From assembly GCA_944320975.1 (NCBI GenBank), contig CALUJM010000006.1, positions 54,995 to 118,994 of the forward strand: a stretch of 64,000 bases of DNA. Direction: 5' to 3'. The translations under genes and the position numbers were made by a program. The notes below the pieces were generated by a model that worked only from the letters and a program-made list of their open reading frames with translations, made no database searches and had not been told where the DNA came from. Shown one piece after another: positions 32,854 to 41,154 of this stretch; position 1 is the stretch's first letter; the number at the start of each line of letters is the position of its first letter. The stretch comes from an uncultured Atopobiaceae bacterium. Its GTDB lineage: Bacteria; Actinomycetota; Coriobacteriia; Coriobacteriales; Atopobiaceae.

Positions 32854-33346
32854 CTACGCTGTGTGAATCTTGTCTACGAACTCCCTAAAGAGCGGCATAT
32901 CATAGCCAATCCGACCGCGCCCGCGCTCTCCAATGACGCCCTGTTCAATGAGACGCGCACGATACTTGGACGCGTAGTTGCTGCTCACACCCATGCGCTT
33001 CGCGACATTTGAAATGGAGCTCACGTCCCCGCTATCGGGCAGCATCGCCTCAAGAAACTGAACATCCTGTTCGGAGAGCTCGCGATAAATGATGCTGGAC
33101 GCAGCGGCGCAGGAAAGAAACGGACTCGTCTCGCAACAACGCTGACACCTGCTGGGGAAGGCCCGCCATGAGCAGTCCCACTCGTTTGCCCTCACGGACG
33201 AAGAGTTGGTACGTAGAGGCGAAAGCGATCATCTCGTCGAGCGTGACGCGAATCTCGTCGATGGTTATCAGGAGGCCTATGTCGTACTTCTCCAGCGACT
33301 TGAACAGGCGATTCATGCGCGTGCGCCAGTTCTCGGGCTCTTTCAC
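32854..33346 (-). pseudogene. Decayed AAA ATPase (archaeal-type, Coriobacteria family)
   Basis: Two frames encode pieces of one ATPase. The 5' piece (33346-33050) has LLITIDEIRVTLDEMIAFAS with a Walker B-like ITIDE and VGLLMAGLPQQVSALLRDES. The 3' piece (to 32854) has YRELSEQDVQFLEAMLPDSG and a winged-helix tail VSSNYASKYRARLIEQGVIG. The Walker A region and about 100 residues between the pieces are missing and the frame changes near 33100. The flank at 33350-33400 is AT-rich. Confidence 0.75.
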
Positions 33347-33458
33347 TTGTTTTGCAAGTTTTCCCGAGTTTTCCCTTCTTTTCCCGTTTGGCGAAAGCCT
33401 TCCGGCGATGAAACATGCTCTGCCCGCGACATGATGGAGCGCAGATGCTGATAAGGCT

Positions 33459-33998
33459 TTACAGCGAACGCCCCAGCTCGAAGGCGCGCTGCGGGGCGTC
33501 GGACGCGCGCGTCATGGACGGCGTGCCGCAGCCGTGGCCGAGCACGCGTCCGCAGTCGCGCAGGTCGAGGTAGCGGACCAGCGTGTCGTAGTGCGCCTCG
33601 AGCGCTTCGAAGGTCCAGCTGTCCGCGTTCCACGCCACGGCGAGAAGAACGGAGCGCAGCCGCCGCGCCGTGATGGCGGAGTTCTCGGAGCAGAAGCGGT
33701 CGATCACGGCCTTGAGCTGGGCCGACATACCGTAGTAGTAGTAGAGCGGGGTCGCCAGGACCAGCACGTCGGCCGCGAGGATCTTCTCGAGGATCGCGGC
33801 CATGCCGTCGCGCTGGACGCACGGGCGCGCCCCGTAGCCGCAGGCCACGCAGCCTGTGCAGGGCCTCACGTCCACCCGGGTCACATCGATGCGCTCGACC
33901 TCGTGTCCCGCCTGGCGCGCCCCGCGCGCGAACTCCTCGCAGAGGATGGCGGTGGAGCCGTCAGGGTTTGGACTTCCCTGCAAGATGACGATGTTCAT
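33459..33998 (-). CDS. Flavodoxin family NAD(P)H-dependent oxidoreductase
   Basis: A 179-residue flavodoxin-fold protein: LQGSPNPDGSTAILCEEF binds the FMN phosphate and ATPLYYYYGMSAQLKAVIDR lies over the flavin. It has cysteines in DVRPCTGCVACGYGARPCVQ, suggesting an iron-sulfur flavoprotein-like enzyme. ATG directly follows GGAGAAGAAC. It lies nine bases downstream of the frameshifted flavodoxin gene and likely shares its operon. Confidence 0.9.
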   Translation of the reverse strand: MNIVILQGSPNPDGSTAILCEEFARGARQAGHEVERIDVTRVDVRPCTGCVACGYGARPCVQRDGMAAILEKILAADVLVLATPLYYYYGMSAQLKAVIDRFCSENSAITARRLRSVLLAVAWNADSWTFEALEAHYDTLVRYLDLRDCGRVLGHGCGTPSMTRASDAPQRAFELGRSL

Positions 33999-34007
33999 GT
34001 TCTTCTC

Positions 34008-34630
34008 CTACAGCCCCAGTCCCGCTGCCCAGTCCGCAGCCTCGTCACCGGCGCCGGATGAGAAGCGCGCGCCCTCGCGCCAGTCACCAGAGCCGGCAAG
34101 CTCCTCAAGGCCATCGGCGCTGCCCCCAATACCCGAAGAGCCAGACGTGCAGAACGGCACCACGGTCTTGCCGTCGAAGTCGTTGCCCGCCACGAACGTG
34201 CGCAGCGGCCATGCCGCCTCGCCCCACCAAATCGGGTAGCCGAGAAGGACCGTGTCGTAGTCGGCCCAGCCGTCGGGCGTGACCTGCGCGAGCTCGGGGT
34301 TGGTCCCGTCCGCGCGCTCAACGCTCGTGCGGGAGGCGTCGTCGCTGTAGTTCAGGTCCGCCTCGGTGTAGGGCTGCGTAGCCTCGATGGCAAAGACGTC
34401 CGCCCCCAGACGCTCGGCAATCGCGGTGGCCACGCCCTCCGTATTGCCCGTCGCCGAGAAGTACGCGACGAGCACGTTACCCGCCGGCGTGGCATCCGCC
34501 GCGGGGTGCCCTCGACCAACTCCGTTGCCAGATCGGCCGTGGGCGCCTCGTCCTTCTCGCCGGAGCAGCCGGCCAGGAGCGCGGTCGTGCCCGCTACGGC
34601 AATTACCAGGAGGTTCCTTCTCGTCAGCAT
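34008..34630 (-). pseudogene. Flavodoxin lipoprotein split by a one-base frameshift
   Basis: The N-terminal frame (from 34630) encodes a signal peptide and lipobox, MLTRRNLLVIAVAG ... LLAGCSGEKDEAP. The flavodoxin domain continues in another frame: NVLVAYFSATGNTEGVATAI, GYPIWWGEAAWPL and PFCTSGSSGIGGS. Adding one G in the GAGGG run near 34511 would join them into a 208-residue exported flavodoxin. This may be a true mutation or a sequence error; GTG at 34475 could also start a cytoplasmic form. GGGGAGAAGAAC precedes the first ATG. Confidence 0.82.
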
Positions 34631-34655
34631 GTTCTTCTCCCCTTCTGTCCGTGCG

Positions 34656-36035
34656 CTACGCGCGCTTCACCTCGATGGTCCCCGCCATGTCCGCAATGTG
34701 CTCCGTGCCTGCCACCGCGCGCCCCAGCTCGTAGAGGCTGCCGTTGCCGGAGAAGTCGTCGTAGAACATCACGACGTCGCCCCACGGCTCGTAGTAGGCG
34801 AGCACGCCGGCTCCACCCTCGGCGAGCGGGGCGTCTGAGCAGTCGAGCGCCTCGGGCGGGTAGAAGGTCTGCTCGTTGTTGCCAAAGGGCTCGACCGAAA
34901 GCGTCAACGGCAGCTGCCCGTAGAGCGCACGGGCCGCCGCGGAGTCATTGAGCTCGTAGGTCGCCGTCTGCCCGTTGCAGGTAACGTTTATTGTCATGCT
35001 CTCCCCCTCCGTCGTTCCAGAGTCCAGATCAACCAGCTCGTAGGTCTGGCTGCCCAGGCCGATGGCCTCGGCGTGGTCGAGCGTATGGACACCGTTTCTG
35101 CTCTCGATGCGCTCAACGAGCGCCGCGCCGTCCGGAGCCGCGTAGACGAGGTCCACGCATGCGCGGTCGAGCGCCACCGGGTCGGGCGAGGCCAAAATGC
35201 CGATGTCGGCCATCTCGGGTTCCGCCGGGTGAGAGTCGCAGTCGCAGTCCACCGACAGGCGGTTCATCACGTTGACGTAGCACATGGCGCCGCCCACGCC
35301 GCCGAAGTGGTCCGAGACCGCCTTGGCGGCCTCGACCATGGACTCGAGAAAGTCGTCTTGGGCGGGGCTGCCCCAGCTCGTGGTGGAGGTGCCCGCGCTG
35401 TGGATGAGCATCTTGCCCTCTCGGCTGGCGATGCCGATGGAACAGTTCTTGATGGCGCCGCCGAAGCCGCCCATCGCGTGGCCCTTGAAGTGCGCGAGTG
35501 AGACCACGGAGTCATAGTTCGCTAGGTGGGCGCCCACGAGGTCCTCGGTAAGGTGCGCGCCGCCTTCGACGGGCAGGCTCATCGCGCCGTCGGCATCCAT
35601 GATGTCCACGTCAGCGATGGCGGTGAAGCCGTGGTCGGCGGCGGCTCGGAGGTGACTCTCCGTGGTGCCGCGCGCCCCGCCGTAGGCAGTGTTGCACTCC
35701 ACGATCGTGGCGCCAAGGCCGCGCACGAAGTCGCCGATGAGATTGGGCGAGAGGAAGTTGTGACCACCCGGCTCGCCGGTGGAGAGCTTCACGGCTACGT
35801 TGCCCGTGGGCGAGAAGCCCAGAGCGTCGAACGCGCGGCGCAGGCCGGCGGGGCTGATGTCGCGCGTGAGGTAGACCGTCGCGGAGGGGGTCGGCGCGGC
35901 TGCGCGCTCAGGGGGCTCCGGCGTCACGGGCTCGGGCCCGGGCCCGGGCGCGGGCTCCGCCGTCCCACAGCCCGCCAGCGCCGCCGTTGCCGCAGTCGCA
36001 GCCAGCGCGTTTACGAACGCTCTTCTCGTCAGCAT
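34656..36035 (-). CDS. DUF362 lipoprotein with fused cyclophilin-like domain
   Basis: A 459-residue exported lipoprotein (MLTRRAFVNALAATAATAALAGCG). Residues about 50-330 form a DUF362 domain (VAVKLSTGEPGGHNFLSPNL, VSLAHFKGHAMGGFGGAIKN, a cysteine-containing CDCDSH near residue 275). The last 110 residues (INVTCNGQTATYELNDSAAA ... GNGSLYELGRAV) are a cyclophilin-like domain like the separate protein at 30058. No 4Fe-4S ferredoxin motif is seen. It probably works with the neighbouring exported flavodoxin. ATG after GGGAGAAGAAC. Confidence 0.88.
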   Translation of the reverse strand: MLTRRAFVNALAATAATAALAGCGTAEPAPGPGPEPVTPEPPERAAAPTPSATVYLTRDISPAGLRRAFDALGFSPTGNVAVKLSTGEPGGHNFLSPNLIGDFVRGLGATIVECNTAYGGARGTTESHLRAAADHGFTAIADVDIMDADGAMSLPVEGGAHLTEDLVGAHLANYDSVVSLAHFKGHAMGGFGGAIKNCSIGIASREGKMLIHSAGTSTTSWGSPAQDDFLESMVEAAKAVSDHFGGVGGAMCYVNVMNRLSVDCDCDSHPAEPEMADIGILASPDPVALDRACVDLVYAAPDGAALVERIESRNGVHTLDHAEAIGLGSQTYELVDLDSGTTEGESMTINVTCNGQTATYELNDSAAARALYGQLPLTLSVEPFGNNEQTFYPPEALDCSDAPLAEGGAGVLAYYEPWGDVVMFYDDFSGNGSLYELGRAVAGTEHIADMAGTIEVKRA

Positions 36036-36052
36036 GTTCTTCTCCCTCCCAA

Positions 36053-36085
36053 TGATTCAAAAGGGGTCTGTCCCCTCTTGAATCA
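36053..36085. repeat. 33-bp palindrome carrying the flavin reductase stop codon
   Basis: TGATTCAAAAGGGGTCTG with a right arm CCCCTCTTGAATCA (one mismatch). The TGA at 36085-36083 ends the flavin reductase gene. Confidence 0.9.
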
Positions 36086-36634
36086 CGCACGGATCTTGGC
36101 GAAGCTCAGGCAGTCGGCGATCTTCTCGCCCGTGGCCAGATAGGTGTAGGTAGGCATCTCAAAGAGCACGGGGTGCAGTGCCGCGACGTCCACCTTACCG
36201 TCCTCGGTCACGATCGCGTCGTCCGCGTAGGTGCCCGCGATCGAGCAGATGAAGTTCTCGAAGTGGTCGATCTCGTAGACGTCCTCCACGCGGCACTCCA
36301 TGGAGAGCTTGGCGTCGTCGATGAGCGGAGCGCCGACCTCACCTGCCGTCCAGGCAAAGACGTCGGCCTTGCTCTGGCGCGCTCCGCTCACGCTGCCGCA
36401 GAAGTCCGCGCGGTCGAGCCAGGACTCGTCGACCACGTTCACAGAGAGCACGCCCGCCTGCTTGATGTGTTGGTTGATGAAGTGCGCACCGGCAAGGCTC
36501 ACCATGATCTTGCTGTGGCTGGGGATGCCCGTGTGCGCCACGAGCGTCCAGGTTGGCTCGCCACCGCTCATTGCTCCCACCACGATCACGGGCATGGGAT
36601 AGAGCGCGGGCTTTGATCCGATGTTCTTCTTCAT
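36083..36634 (-). CDS. Flavin reductase / flavoredoxin family protein
   Basis: A 183-residue FMN-binding protein of the flavin reductase-like split-barrel family: YPMPVIVVGAMSGGEPTWTLVAHTGI is the flavin pocket and SHSKIMVSLAGAHFINQHIKQAGVLSVN (in two conserved strands) follows. It likely reduces flavins or acts as a flavoredoxin. ATG after GGAGAACGC. It lies between the DUF362 and alcohol dehydrogenase genes, all on one strand, consistent with a redox role. Confidence 0.92.
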   Translation of the reverse strand: MKKNIGSKPALYPMPVIVVGAMSGGEPTWTLVAHTGIPSHSKIMVSLAGAHFINQHIKQAGVLSVNVVDESWLDRADFCGSVSGARQSKADVFAWTAGEVGAPLIDDAKLSMECRVEDVYEIDHFENFICSIAGTYADDAIVTEDGKVDVAALHPVLFEMPTYTYLATGEKIADCLSFAKIRA

Positions 36635-36660
36635 GCGTTCTCCTTCGTATCAAACTTTTG

Positions 36661-36690
36661 TGTGAATTGGGGACTGTCCCCAATTTACAG
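36661..36690. repeat. AATTGGGGAC palindrome carrying the dehydrogenase stop codon
   Basis: TGTGAATTGGGGACTG and its near-complement ending TTTACAG. The TAA at 36687-36685 ends the alcohol dehydrogenase gene. Confidence 0.93.
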
Positions 36691-37866
36691 GCTGGCGCGG
36701 AAGATGCGAATGATTTCGTCGCGCGTAAGGATGTGGTAGCCGCCCTGCATGACGAGGGTGGAGTCGGCAAGGTCCTCGAGCATGTCCTCGGTGGCGCCGA
36801 GCTCGGAGATGCTCATCACGCAGCCGATCTCGCGCATCCAGGCCTCCATGGCGTCGAGGCCGGCGGACGCGAGCTCCTCGGTCGTGCGGCCCTCCGGCGA
36901 GACGCCCCACACGTTGGTCGCGAACCGCGCGAACTTCTCGACGCCATACGTCATAATCAGGCGGTAGTACGGCAGCGCCACGGCCGCGAGCGTCATGCCG
37001 TGCGTGGCGTCGGTGTGGGCGCCGACGGCCTGGCCGAGCATATGGACCTCCCAGTCCGTGGACTTGCCGCAGGCCACGAGCGTGTTGAGCGCCCACGTGG
37101 CGCACCACATGATGTTGGAGCGGGCCTCATAGTCCTCCGGGTTGGCCACGGCGGCGCGGCTGGCGGTGACCAGCGACCTCATGAGGCCCTCAGAGAGGTA
37201 GTCGGACGTGTTGTCGTCCGTACCCGAGAAGTACTGCTCGGTGATGTGGTTCATGATGTCGAAGATGCCGGCGACCATCTGGTACCTGGGCAGCGTGTAG
37301 GTGAACTCGGGGTTCAACACGGCAAAGCGCGGGAACACGCGCGCGTCCGCGAAGACGTGGCCTACCTTCATCTTGGCCTCGTGGTTGGTGATGACCGAGC
37401 CGCAGTTCATCTCGGAGCCGGTGCCCACCATCGTGAGAACCGAGCCCACGGGGATGACGTCGAGGTCGGCCGCCGGCTCGTCGAAGTCCACCCAGTACTT
37501 CTGCCAGGGGTCCACGTCTGCCGGCAGGTTGGCCGAGACCGCCACGCCCTTGGCGTAGTCGACGCAGGATCCGCCGCCCACCGCGAGGATGAGGTCCACG
37601 TGGTTCTCGCGCGCGATGCGCACGCCCTCATAGAGCTTCTCGACCGTGGGATTGGGCATAACGCCCGCGTCCTCGACAACAGTCTTGCCCGCCGCTGCCA
37701 GCGCGGCGATCACCTGGCCGTAGATGCCGTTCCTCTTGATGGAGCCGCCGCCGTAGACGAGCTGGACGGTCGGGCCGTAGGCCGCGAGCTCGCCGACCAG
37801 GGCGTCCATCGCGTCCTTGCCAAAGATAAGCTTGGTGGGATTGTGGTAGGTGAAGTTGCCGAGCAT
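36685..37866 (-). CDS. Iron-containing alcohol dehydrogenase (YqhD/BdhA-like)
   Basis: A 393-residue group III alcohol dehydrogenase. YGGGSIKRNGIYGQV and LAVGGGSCVDYAKGVA bind NAD(P)H, and the metal site is built from D200-region AGIFDIMNHITEQYF and GQAVGAHTDATHGMTLA (His residues). The sequence resembles YqhD-type NADPH aldehyde reductases and butanol dehydrogenases. It would reduce toxic aldehydes or fermentation intermediates. ATG after GGAGCGCGT. Divergent from a TetR regulator that may control it. Confidence 0.93.
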   Translation of the reverse strand: MLGNFTYHNPTKLIFGKDAMDALVGELAAYGPTVQLVYGGGSIKRNGIYGQVIAALAAAGKTVVEDAGVMPNPTVEKLYEGVRIARENHVDLILAVGGGSCVDYAKGVAVSANLPADVDPWQKYWVDFDEPAADLDVIPVGSVLTMVGTGSEMNCGSVITNHEAKMKVGHVFADARVFPRFAVLNPEFTYTLPRYQMVAGIFDIMNHITEQYFSGTDDNTSDYLSEGLMRSLVTASRAAVANPEDYEARSNIMWCATWALNTLVACGKSTDWEVHMLGQAVGAHTDATHGMTLAAVALPYYRLIMTYGVEKFARFATNVWGVSPEGRTTEELASAGLDAMEAWMREIGCVMSISELGATEDMLEDLADSTLVMQGGYHILTRDEIIRIFRASL

Positions 37867-38008
37867 ACGCGCTCCTTCCGACGAAAGGTTCTTCTCGGCT
37901 CATAAGTTACGTTGCGTTACGTATCTTGTCAATGGTTAGGTGACGCCATTTTTCTTATTTTCCTAATAAGCTGCGGTATACTTTCCTCGTACACGGTTTG
38001 GAGGAGTC
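37867..38008. promoter_or_regulatory. Divergent promoter region between dehydrogenase and TetR
   Basis: This 142-base gap is AT-rich. It has direct copies of GTTACG at 37906 and 37916 and a -10-like TATACT at 37977-37982, 27 bases before the TetR start. GTTACG copies may be the TetR operator. A GTTCTTCTCG copy lies at 37887. Confidence 0.5.
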
Positions 38009-38650
38009 ATGGCAGATTTCATTCGCGCGCGCAGCGCCGAGCAGAAGGGGCAGCGCCTCGAGGAGATCAAGGGGGCCGTCCGCAGGCAGTTTGCCGCGCG
38101 CCCCTACCACGAGATAACGCTCACGACGATCGCCGACGAGCTCGGCTGGTCGCGCGCCAACCTGTACAAGTACGTCTGCACCAAGGAGGAGGTCTTCCTG
38201 CTCTTGACCGCGGACGAGATGGACTCCTACTTCAACGCGCTGCTCACTGCCCTGCCCGAGGGCTGCGGCCTCGCGCCGGACACCGTGGCCGAGGTCTGGG
38301 CGGGCATCGCCAACGCGCACCAGGAGTACTTCCGCCTGGGCGACCTGCTCACCACAATCGTGGAGACCAACGTCACCATCGAGCGCCTCATGGCCTTCAA
38401 GCGCGCCTATTACGACCACGTGGCGCAGATGCGCGAGCACCTGCCCCTCATCCTCGACATCGCGCCCGAGCGCGTTGAGCCCCTGCTCGTCGCCATCTAC
38501 TACCACGCAACCGGCCTGGTCAGCGGCTGCTGGAGCAACCCGCTCATCGCCGAGGCACTCGATCGGCTCGAGATCTCTCGGCCCGAGACGGACTTCCGCG
38601 CCGAGATGCGCGACTTCATCGGGATGTGCCTCGACCACTACGCTCGCTAG
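38009..38650 (+). CDS. TetR-family regulator
   Basis: A 213-residue repressor. The N-terminal helix-turn-helix is ITLTTIADELGWSRANLYKYVCTKEEVFLLL; the rest is an alpha-helical ligand domain (TetR_C_33-like, with YYHATGLVSGCWSNPL). Divergent placement suggests it regulates the alcohol dehydrogenase gene and itself. ATG follows TTTGGAGGAGTC, a strong site. Confidence 0.94.
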   Translation: MADFIRARSAEQKGQRLEEIKGAVRRQFAARPYHEITLTTIADELGWSRANLYKYVCTKEEVFLLLTADEMDSYFNALLTALPEGCGLAPDTVAEVWAGIANAHQEYFRLGDLLTTIVETNVTIERLMAFKRAYYDHVAQMREHLPLILDIAPERVEPLLVAIYYHATGLVSGCWSNPLIAEALDRLEISRPETDFRAEMRDFIGMCLDHYAR

Positions 38651-38661
38651 CTAGCCAGCCA

Positions 38662-38816
38662 GCGAGCGAGCGGGTCGCGAGGCCCTCATGCGCGCGATTG
38701 CGATCCCCGTAAGACCGAGAAGAGGCAGCAGGGTGGTCGCGTCCTAGGCACTCATAAGGCCCGTTGCCTCCGGAATCTGCGCCCCCAGCGTGAGAAGCAC
38801 CGAAAGGCGCGGGTCG
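38662..38816 (-). pseudogene. Possible relic of a sortase sorting signal
   Basis: After the amidase stop, another minus frame reads LTLGAQIPEATGLMSA, stop, DATTLLPLLGLTGIAIARMR, then a basic end. A LPxTG-like IPEATG followed by a hydrophobic helix and arginines is the layout of a cell-wall sorting signal, broken by a TAG. It may be a leftover from a larger gene. No start or upstream domain is visible, so this is tentative. Confidence 0.3.
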
Positions 38817-40154
38817 TTACGGCAGGCGCAGATAGCCGTCCCAGGGGTAATCATAGTAGCCGCGGATGCAGATCTCGCGGCCAGTCTGGTCACCGGGGCG
38901 CCCGCCCTCGATGCCTCCCCACTCGTTGACCGAGGCATGTACGATCTGACCGTTACCGAGGTAGACCGCGGTGTGATACTCCTCGTTAAGGAGGATGTCA
39001 CCGCGGCGCAGACCCGAGGTCCCAGACGTCCACGCAAGGCCGCTCGCGGTGAGGGCAGCGAGCATGTCGTGAGTGTCGTCAGCCCATGCCGTGTCGACAC
39101 CGGCGACCCTGAGCGCCGCGATCACGAGCGAAGAGCAGTCGTAGTCGCCGTACTCGCCCCAACGGAAGCGCTGGTCATAGCCATGGGCGTTGTCTTCAGC
39201 GATTCCCAGCATCCAGCTCACGTACGTCTCGATGGCAAGAGCGCTTCCGCCCGCGAGCGGTACAAGCAGGCCGTCGTTGTTGGCCTCGTAGTAGCTCCCC
39301 GCGCCACCGGCAACACCTGGCCGCCAGCAGCGGGCGTTGCGGAGCACGTAGCCCGCGCCCTTCTCGCCAAAGTGCACGCCGTCCTCAAGCTCGAAGTAGC
39401 CCGTGCGCGCGGCGTAGAACCCGGGGGCGTCGGGGAGCTCCTCGAGCCAGTAGCGCTGCAGCCCGCCGCCGTCGTAGACGCCCGTCACGAGCCAGCCGGA
39501 CGCGCACGCGAGCTTGCCGTCGTTGTCCGCGAGCAACACGCGGCCGTCGTCGCGGGCGAGCTTGCCGCGCAGCACGTAGCCCACGTCGTCCAAGCCGCAG
39601 TACGTTGCGCCGTCGACCTCGAACAGGCCCGTGCGCGCGGCGTGCGTCACGGGGTCAATATAGTAGCGCTGCAGGCCGCCATCCGTGAACTCCCCCGTCA
39701 CCGCCCAGCCCGGGTCGAGCAGGCGGCCGTCGTTGTTGGCCAGGTAGACGCGGTCGACTACGGCGAGGCGGCCGCGCAGGACCCGACCGTCCTCGCAGGC
39801 GTAGCCCCATCCGTCCGCATCCGCGTCGAAGAGGCCTCCACGAAAGAGCCGGCCCTCGACGATCCAGTAGCGCTCGAGGCCGTGGCCACCGTGGTCGTCG
39901 ACGACCCATCCGGTGTAGGGGCGAGGCGCGCCGGTGGCATCGATGGCGCCGTCCCAGTAGGTATCGCCGTCCCAGCCTACGGTTGCAGCGCGGGGCACGG
40001 GCTCGGCGACGAAATCGGCGGTAGCGGCAGGCGTGACCTCGGGCTCTGTGCCGAGCGCGACGCCGACGCCCTCCGCGCTCGCCGGAATGGGCGCGGCGGC
40101 CAACGCAAGCGCAAGGGTCGTCGCGGTCAGGATCCCAAGCAGCCTCTTATCCAC
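38817..40154 (-). CDS. Secreted cell-wall amidase/NlpC-P60-like protein with binding repeats
   Basis: A 445-residue secreted protein: signal peptide (residues 1-28, ending ASAEG), then four or more repeats of about 45 residues with the GWVVDDHGGHGLERYWIVEGRL pattern typical of cell-wall binding repeats in Coriobacteria. The C-terminal 160 residues (YDCSSLVIAALRVAG, LRRGDILLN, HTAVYLGNGQIVHAS) carry the Cys-His catalytic pair of phage-type peptidoglycan amidases (Amidase_5/NlpC-P60). Probably remodels peptidoglycan or lyses rivals. GTG after GGGAGGAAAC. Confidence 0.9.
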   Translation of the reverse strand: MDKRLLGILTATTLALALAAAPIPASAEGVGVALGTEPEVTPAATADFVAEPVPRAATVGWDGDTYWDGAIDATGAPRPYTGWVVDDHGGHGLERYWIVEGRLFRGGLFDADADGWGYACEDGRVLRGRLAVVDRVYLANNDGRLLDPGWAVTGEFTDGGLQRYYIDPVTHAARTGLFEVDGATYCGLDDVGYVLRGKLARDDGRVLLADNDGKLACASGWLVTGVYDGGGLQRYWLEELPDAPGFYAARTGYFELEDGVHFGEKGAGYVLRNARCWRPGVAGGAGSYYEANNDGLLVPLAGGSALAIETYVSWMLGIAEDNAHGYDQRFRWGEYGDYDCSSLVIAALRVAGVDTAWADDTHDMLAALTASGLAWTSGTSGLRRGDILLNEEYHTAVYLGNGQIVHASVNEWGGIEGGRPGDQTGREICIRGYYDYPWDGYLRLP

Positions 40155-40320
40155 GTTTCCTCCCAGGTGACAATCACGCGCCGGCCCGCCGAGCGGCGTG
40201 GGGCGCGGCGGAGGGGCGCGGGCCCGACGCCTCCATTTTGACAAAGCGCTGCAGGGCCGTCTCCCCGGCGGCCCCGCGCGACCGGTAAACGGTCGACAGC
40301 ACGTTCTTCTCGTTATGTAT

Positions 40321-40382
40321 GCAAAGTCTACTTGTCACAAAATGCAAAGTACGCTATGCTAAGGATGCTTAGCAAACTTTGC
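40321..40382 (+). promoter_or_regulatory. Promoter and operator repeats for the XRE gene pair
   Basis: TTGTCA (40332-40337) and TATGCT (40355-40360) with a 17-base spacer are a good sigma-A promoter. GCAAAGT repeats at 40321 and 40344 and the inverse ACTTTGC at 40376 surround it, a layout expected for autoregulation by the XRE protein. Confidence 0.7.
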
Positions 40383-40408
40383 AAGATTGAACACAGGGAA
40401 GGAGACGG

Positions 40409-40618
40409 ATGAGGACGCGCATACGCGAGCTGCGCCGCGCGCGCAAGATGAGCCAGGCCGAGCTCGCCGACGCCGTGGGAACCACGCGGCAGACCATCAC
40501 GTCCATCGAGGTGGGCAAGTACACCGCCTCGCTGCCGCTCGCCTACAAGATCGCTCGGTACTTTGGCCTCACGATCGAGGACGTCTTTGACTTTTCCGAC
40601 ATTGAAGAGGAGCTGTGA
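40409..40618 (+). CDS. XRE-family regulator (69 aa)
   Basis: A compact helix-turn-helix protein (RIRELRRARKMSQAELADAV, TTRQTITSIEVGKYTASLPLA), the whole length being a Cro/C1-type DNA-binding domain. It overlaps the next gene by four bases, as in two-gene units of XRE regulator plus membrane protein. The repeats around its promoter suggest autoregulation. ATG after GGAAGGAGACGG. Confidence 0.93.
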   Translation: MRTRIRELRRARKMSQAELADAVGTTRQTITSIEVGKYTASLPLAYKIARYFGLTIEDVFDFSDIEEEL

Positions 40619-41115
40619 TCGCCATGAGAACCATCGAGACTATGCGCGCCACCGTCCGCGGTCGTCTGCGTCGCGAGAGGGTCCTGCTTGTCGTCACCCT
40701 CGCAGCGTGGGTTGCCTTGCTCGCGCTCACCATGTCTGACGCGCTCCCCGCCCCACACGGGGACTCGCGTGCCTCAGGCTTCCTCTCGGGGTTCATGATG
40801 GGCATGTTCACCGTCGCCGCAGGCATCACCGCACGACAGGTCCTCGGCCTGCGCCGCGCGCTTCGCGATGAGGCAGCGCTGCGCCGCTTCCTCGCACGCG
40901 AGAACGACGAGCTCCAGGCGCACCTCGAGCGCGAGGTCGCGCGCACCTACGTTCAGCTGATGCCCGCCCTCGCCGTGGTCGCCGTCCTCGCTGGGGCGCT
41001 CGTGAGCTTTGAGTCCATGATCTCCGTGGCAGCCACGCTGGTTTTTCTCGCGCTCGTCCTGCTCGCCGTGAAGATCTACTACAAGCGCGCCCTCGCCGCC
41101 CCCGCAGCGGAGTAA
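40615..41115 (+). CDS. Membrane protein paired with the XRE regulator
   Basis: A 166-residue protein with four hydrophobic segments in two pairs (about 22-42 and 58-75; about 120-158) around a charged helical loop with LRRFLARENDELQAHLERE. I do not recognise a named family; similar proteins follow XRE regulators in many Gram-positive genomes (DUF3169/DUF2178-like arrangement). GTG at 40615 with GAGGAGCT is preferred over ATG at 40624; the GTGA overlap implies translational coupling. Confidence 0.78.
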   Translation: MIAMRTIETMRATVRGRLRRERVLLVVTLAAWVALLALTMSDALPAPHGDSRASGFLSGFMMGMFTVAAGITARQVLGLRRALRDEAALRRFLARENDELQAHLEREVARTYVQLMPALAVVAVLAGALVSFESMISVAATLVFLALVLLAVKIYYKRALAAPAAE

Positions 41116-41154
41116 AGTAGCGCCAACAGCCGTTCCCGCGCGAAAGGAGCACCC

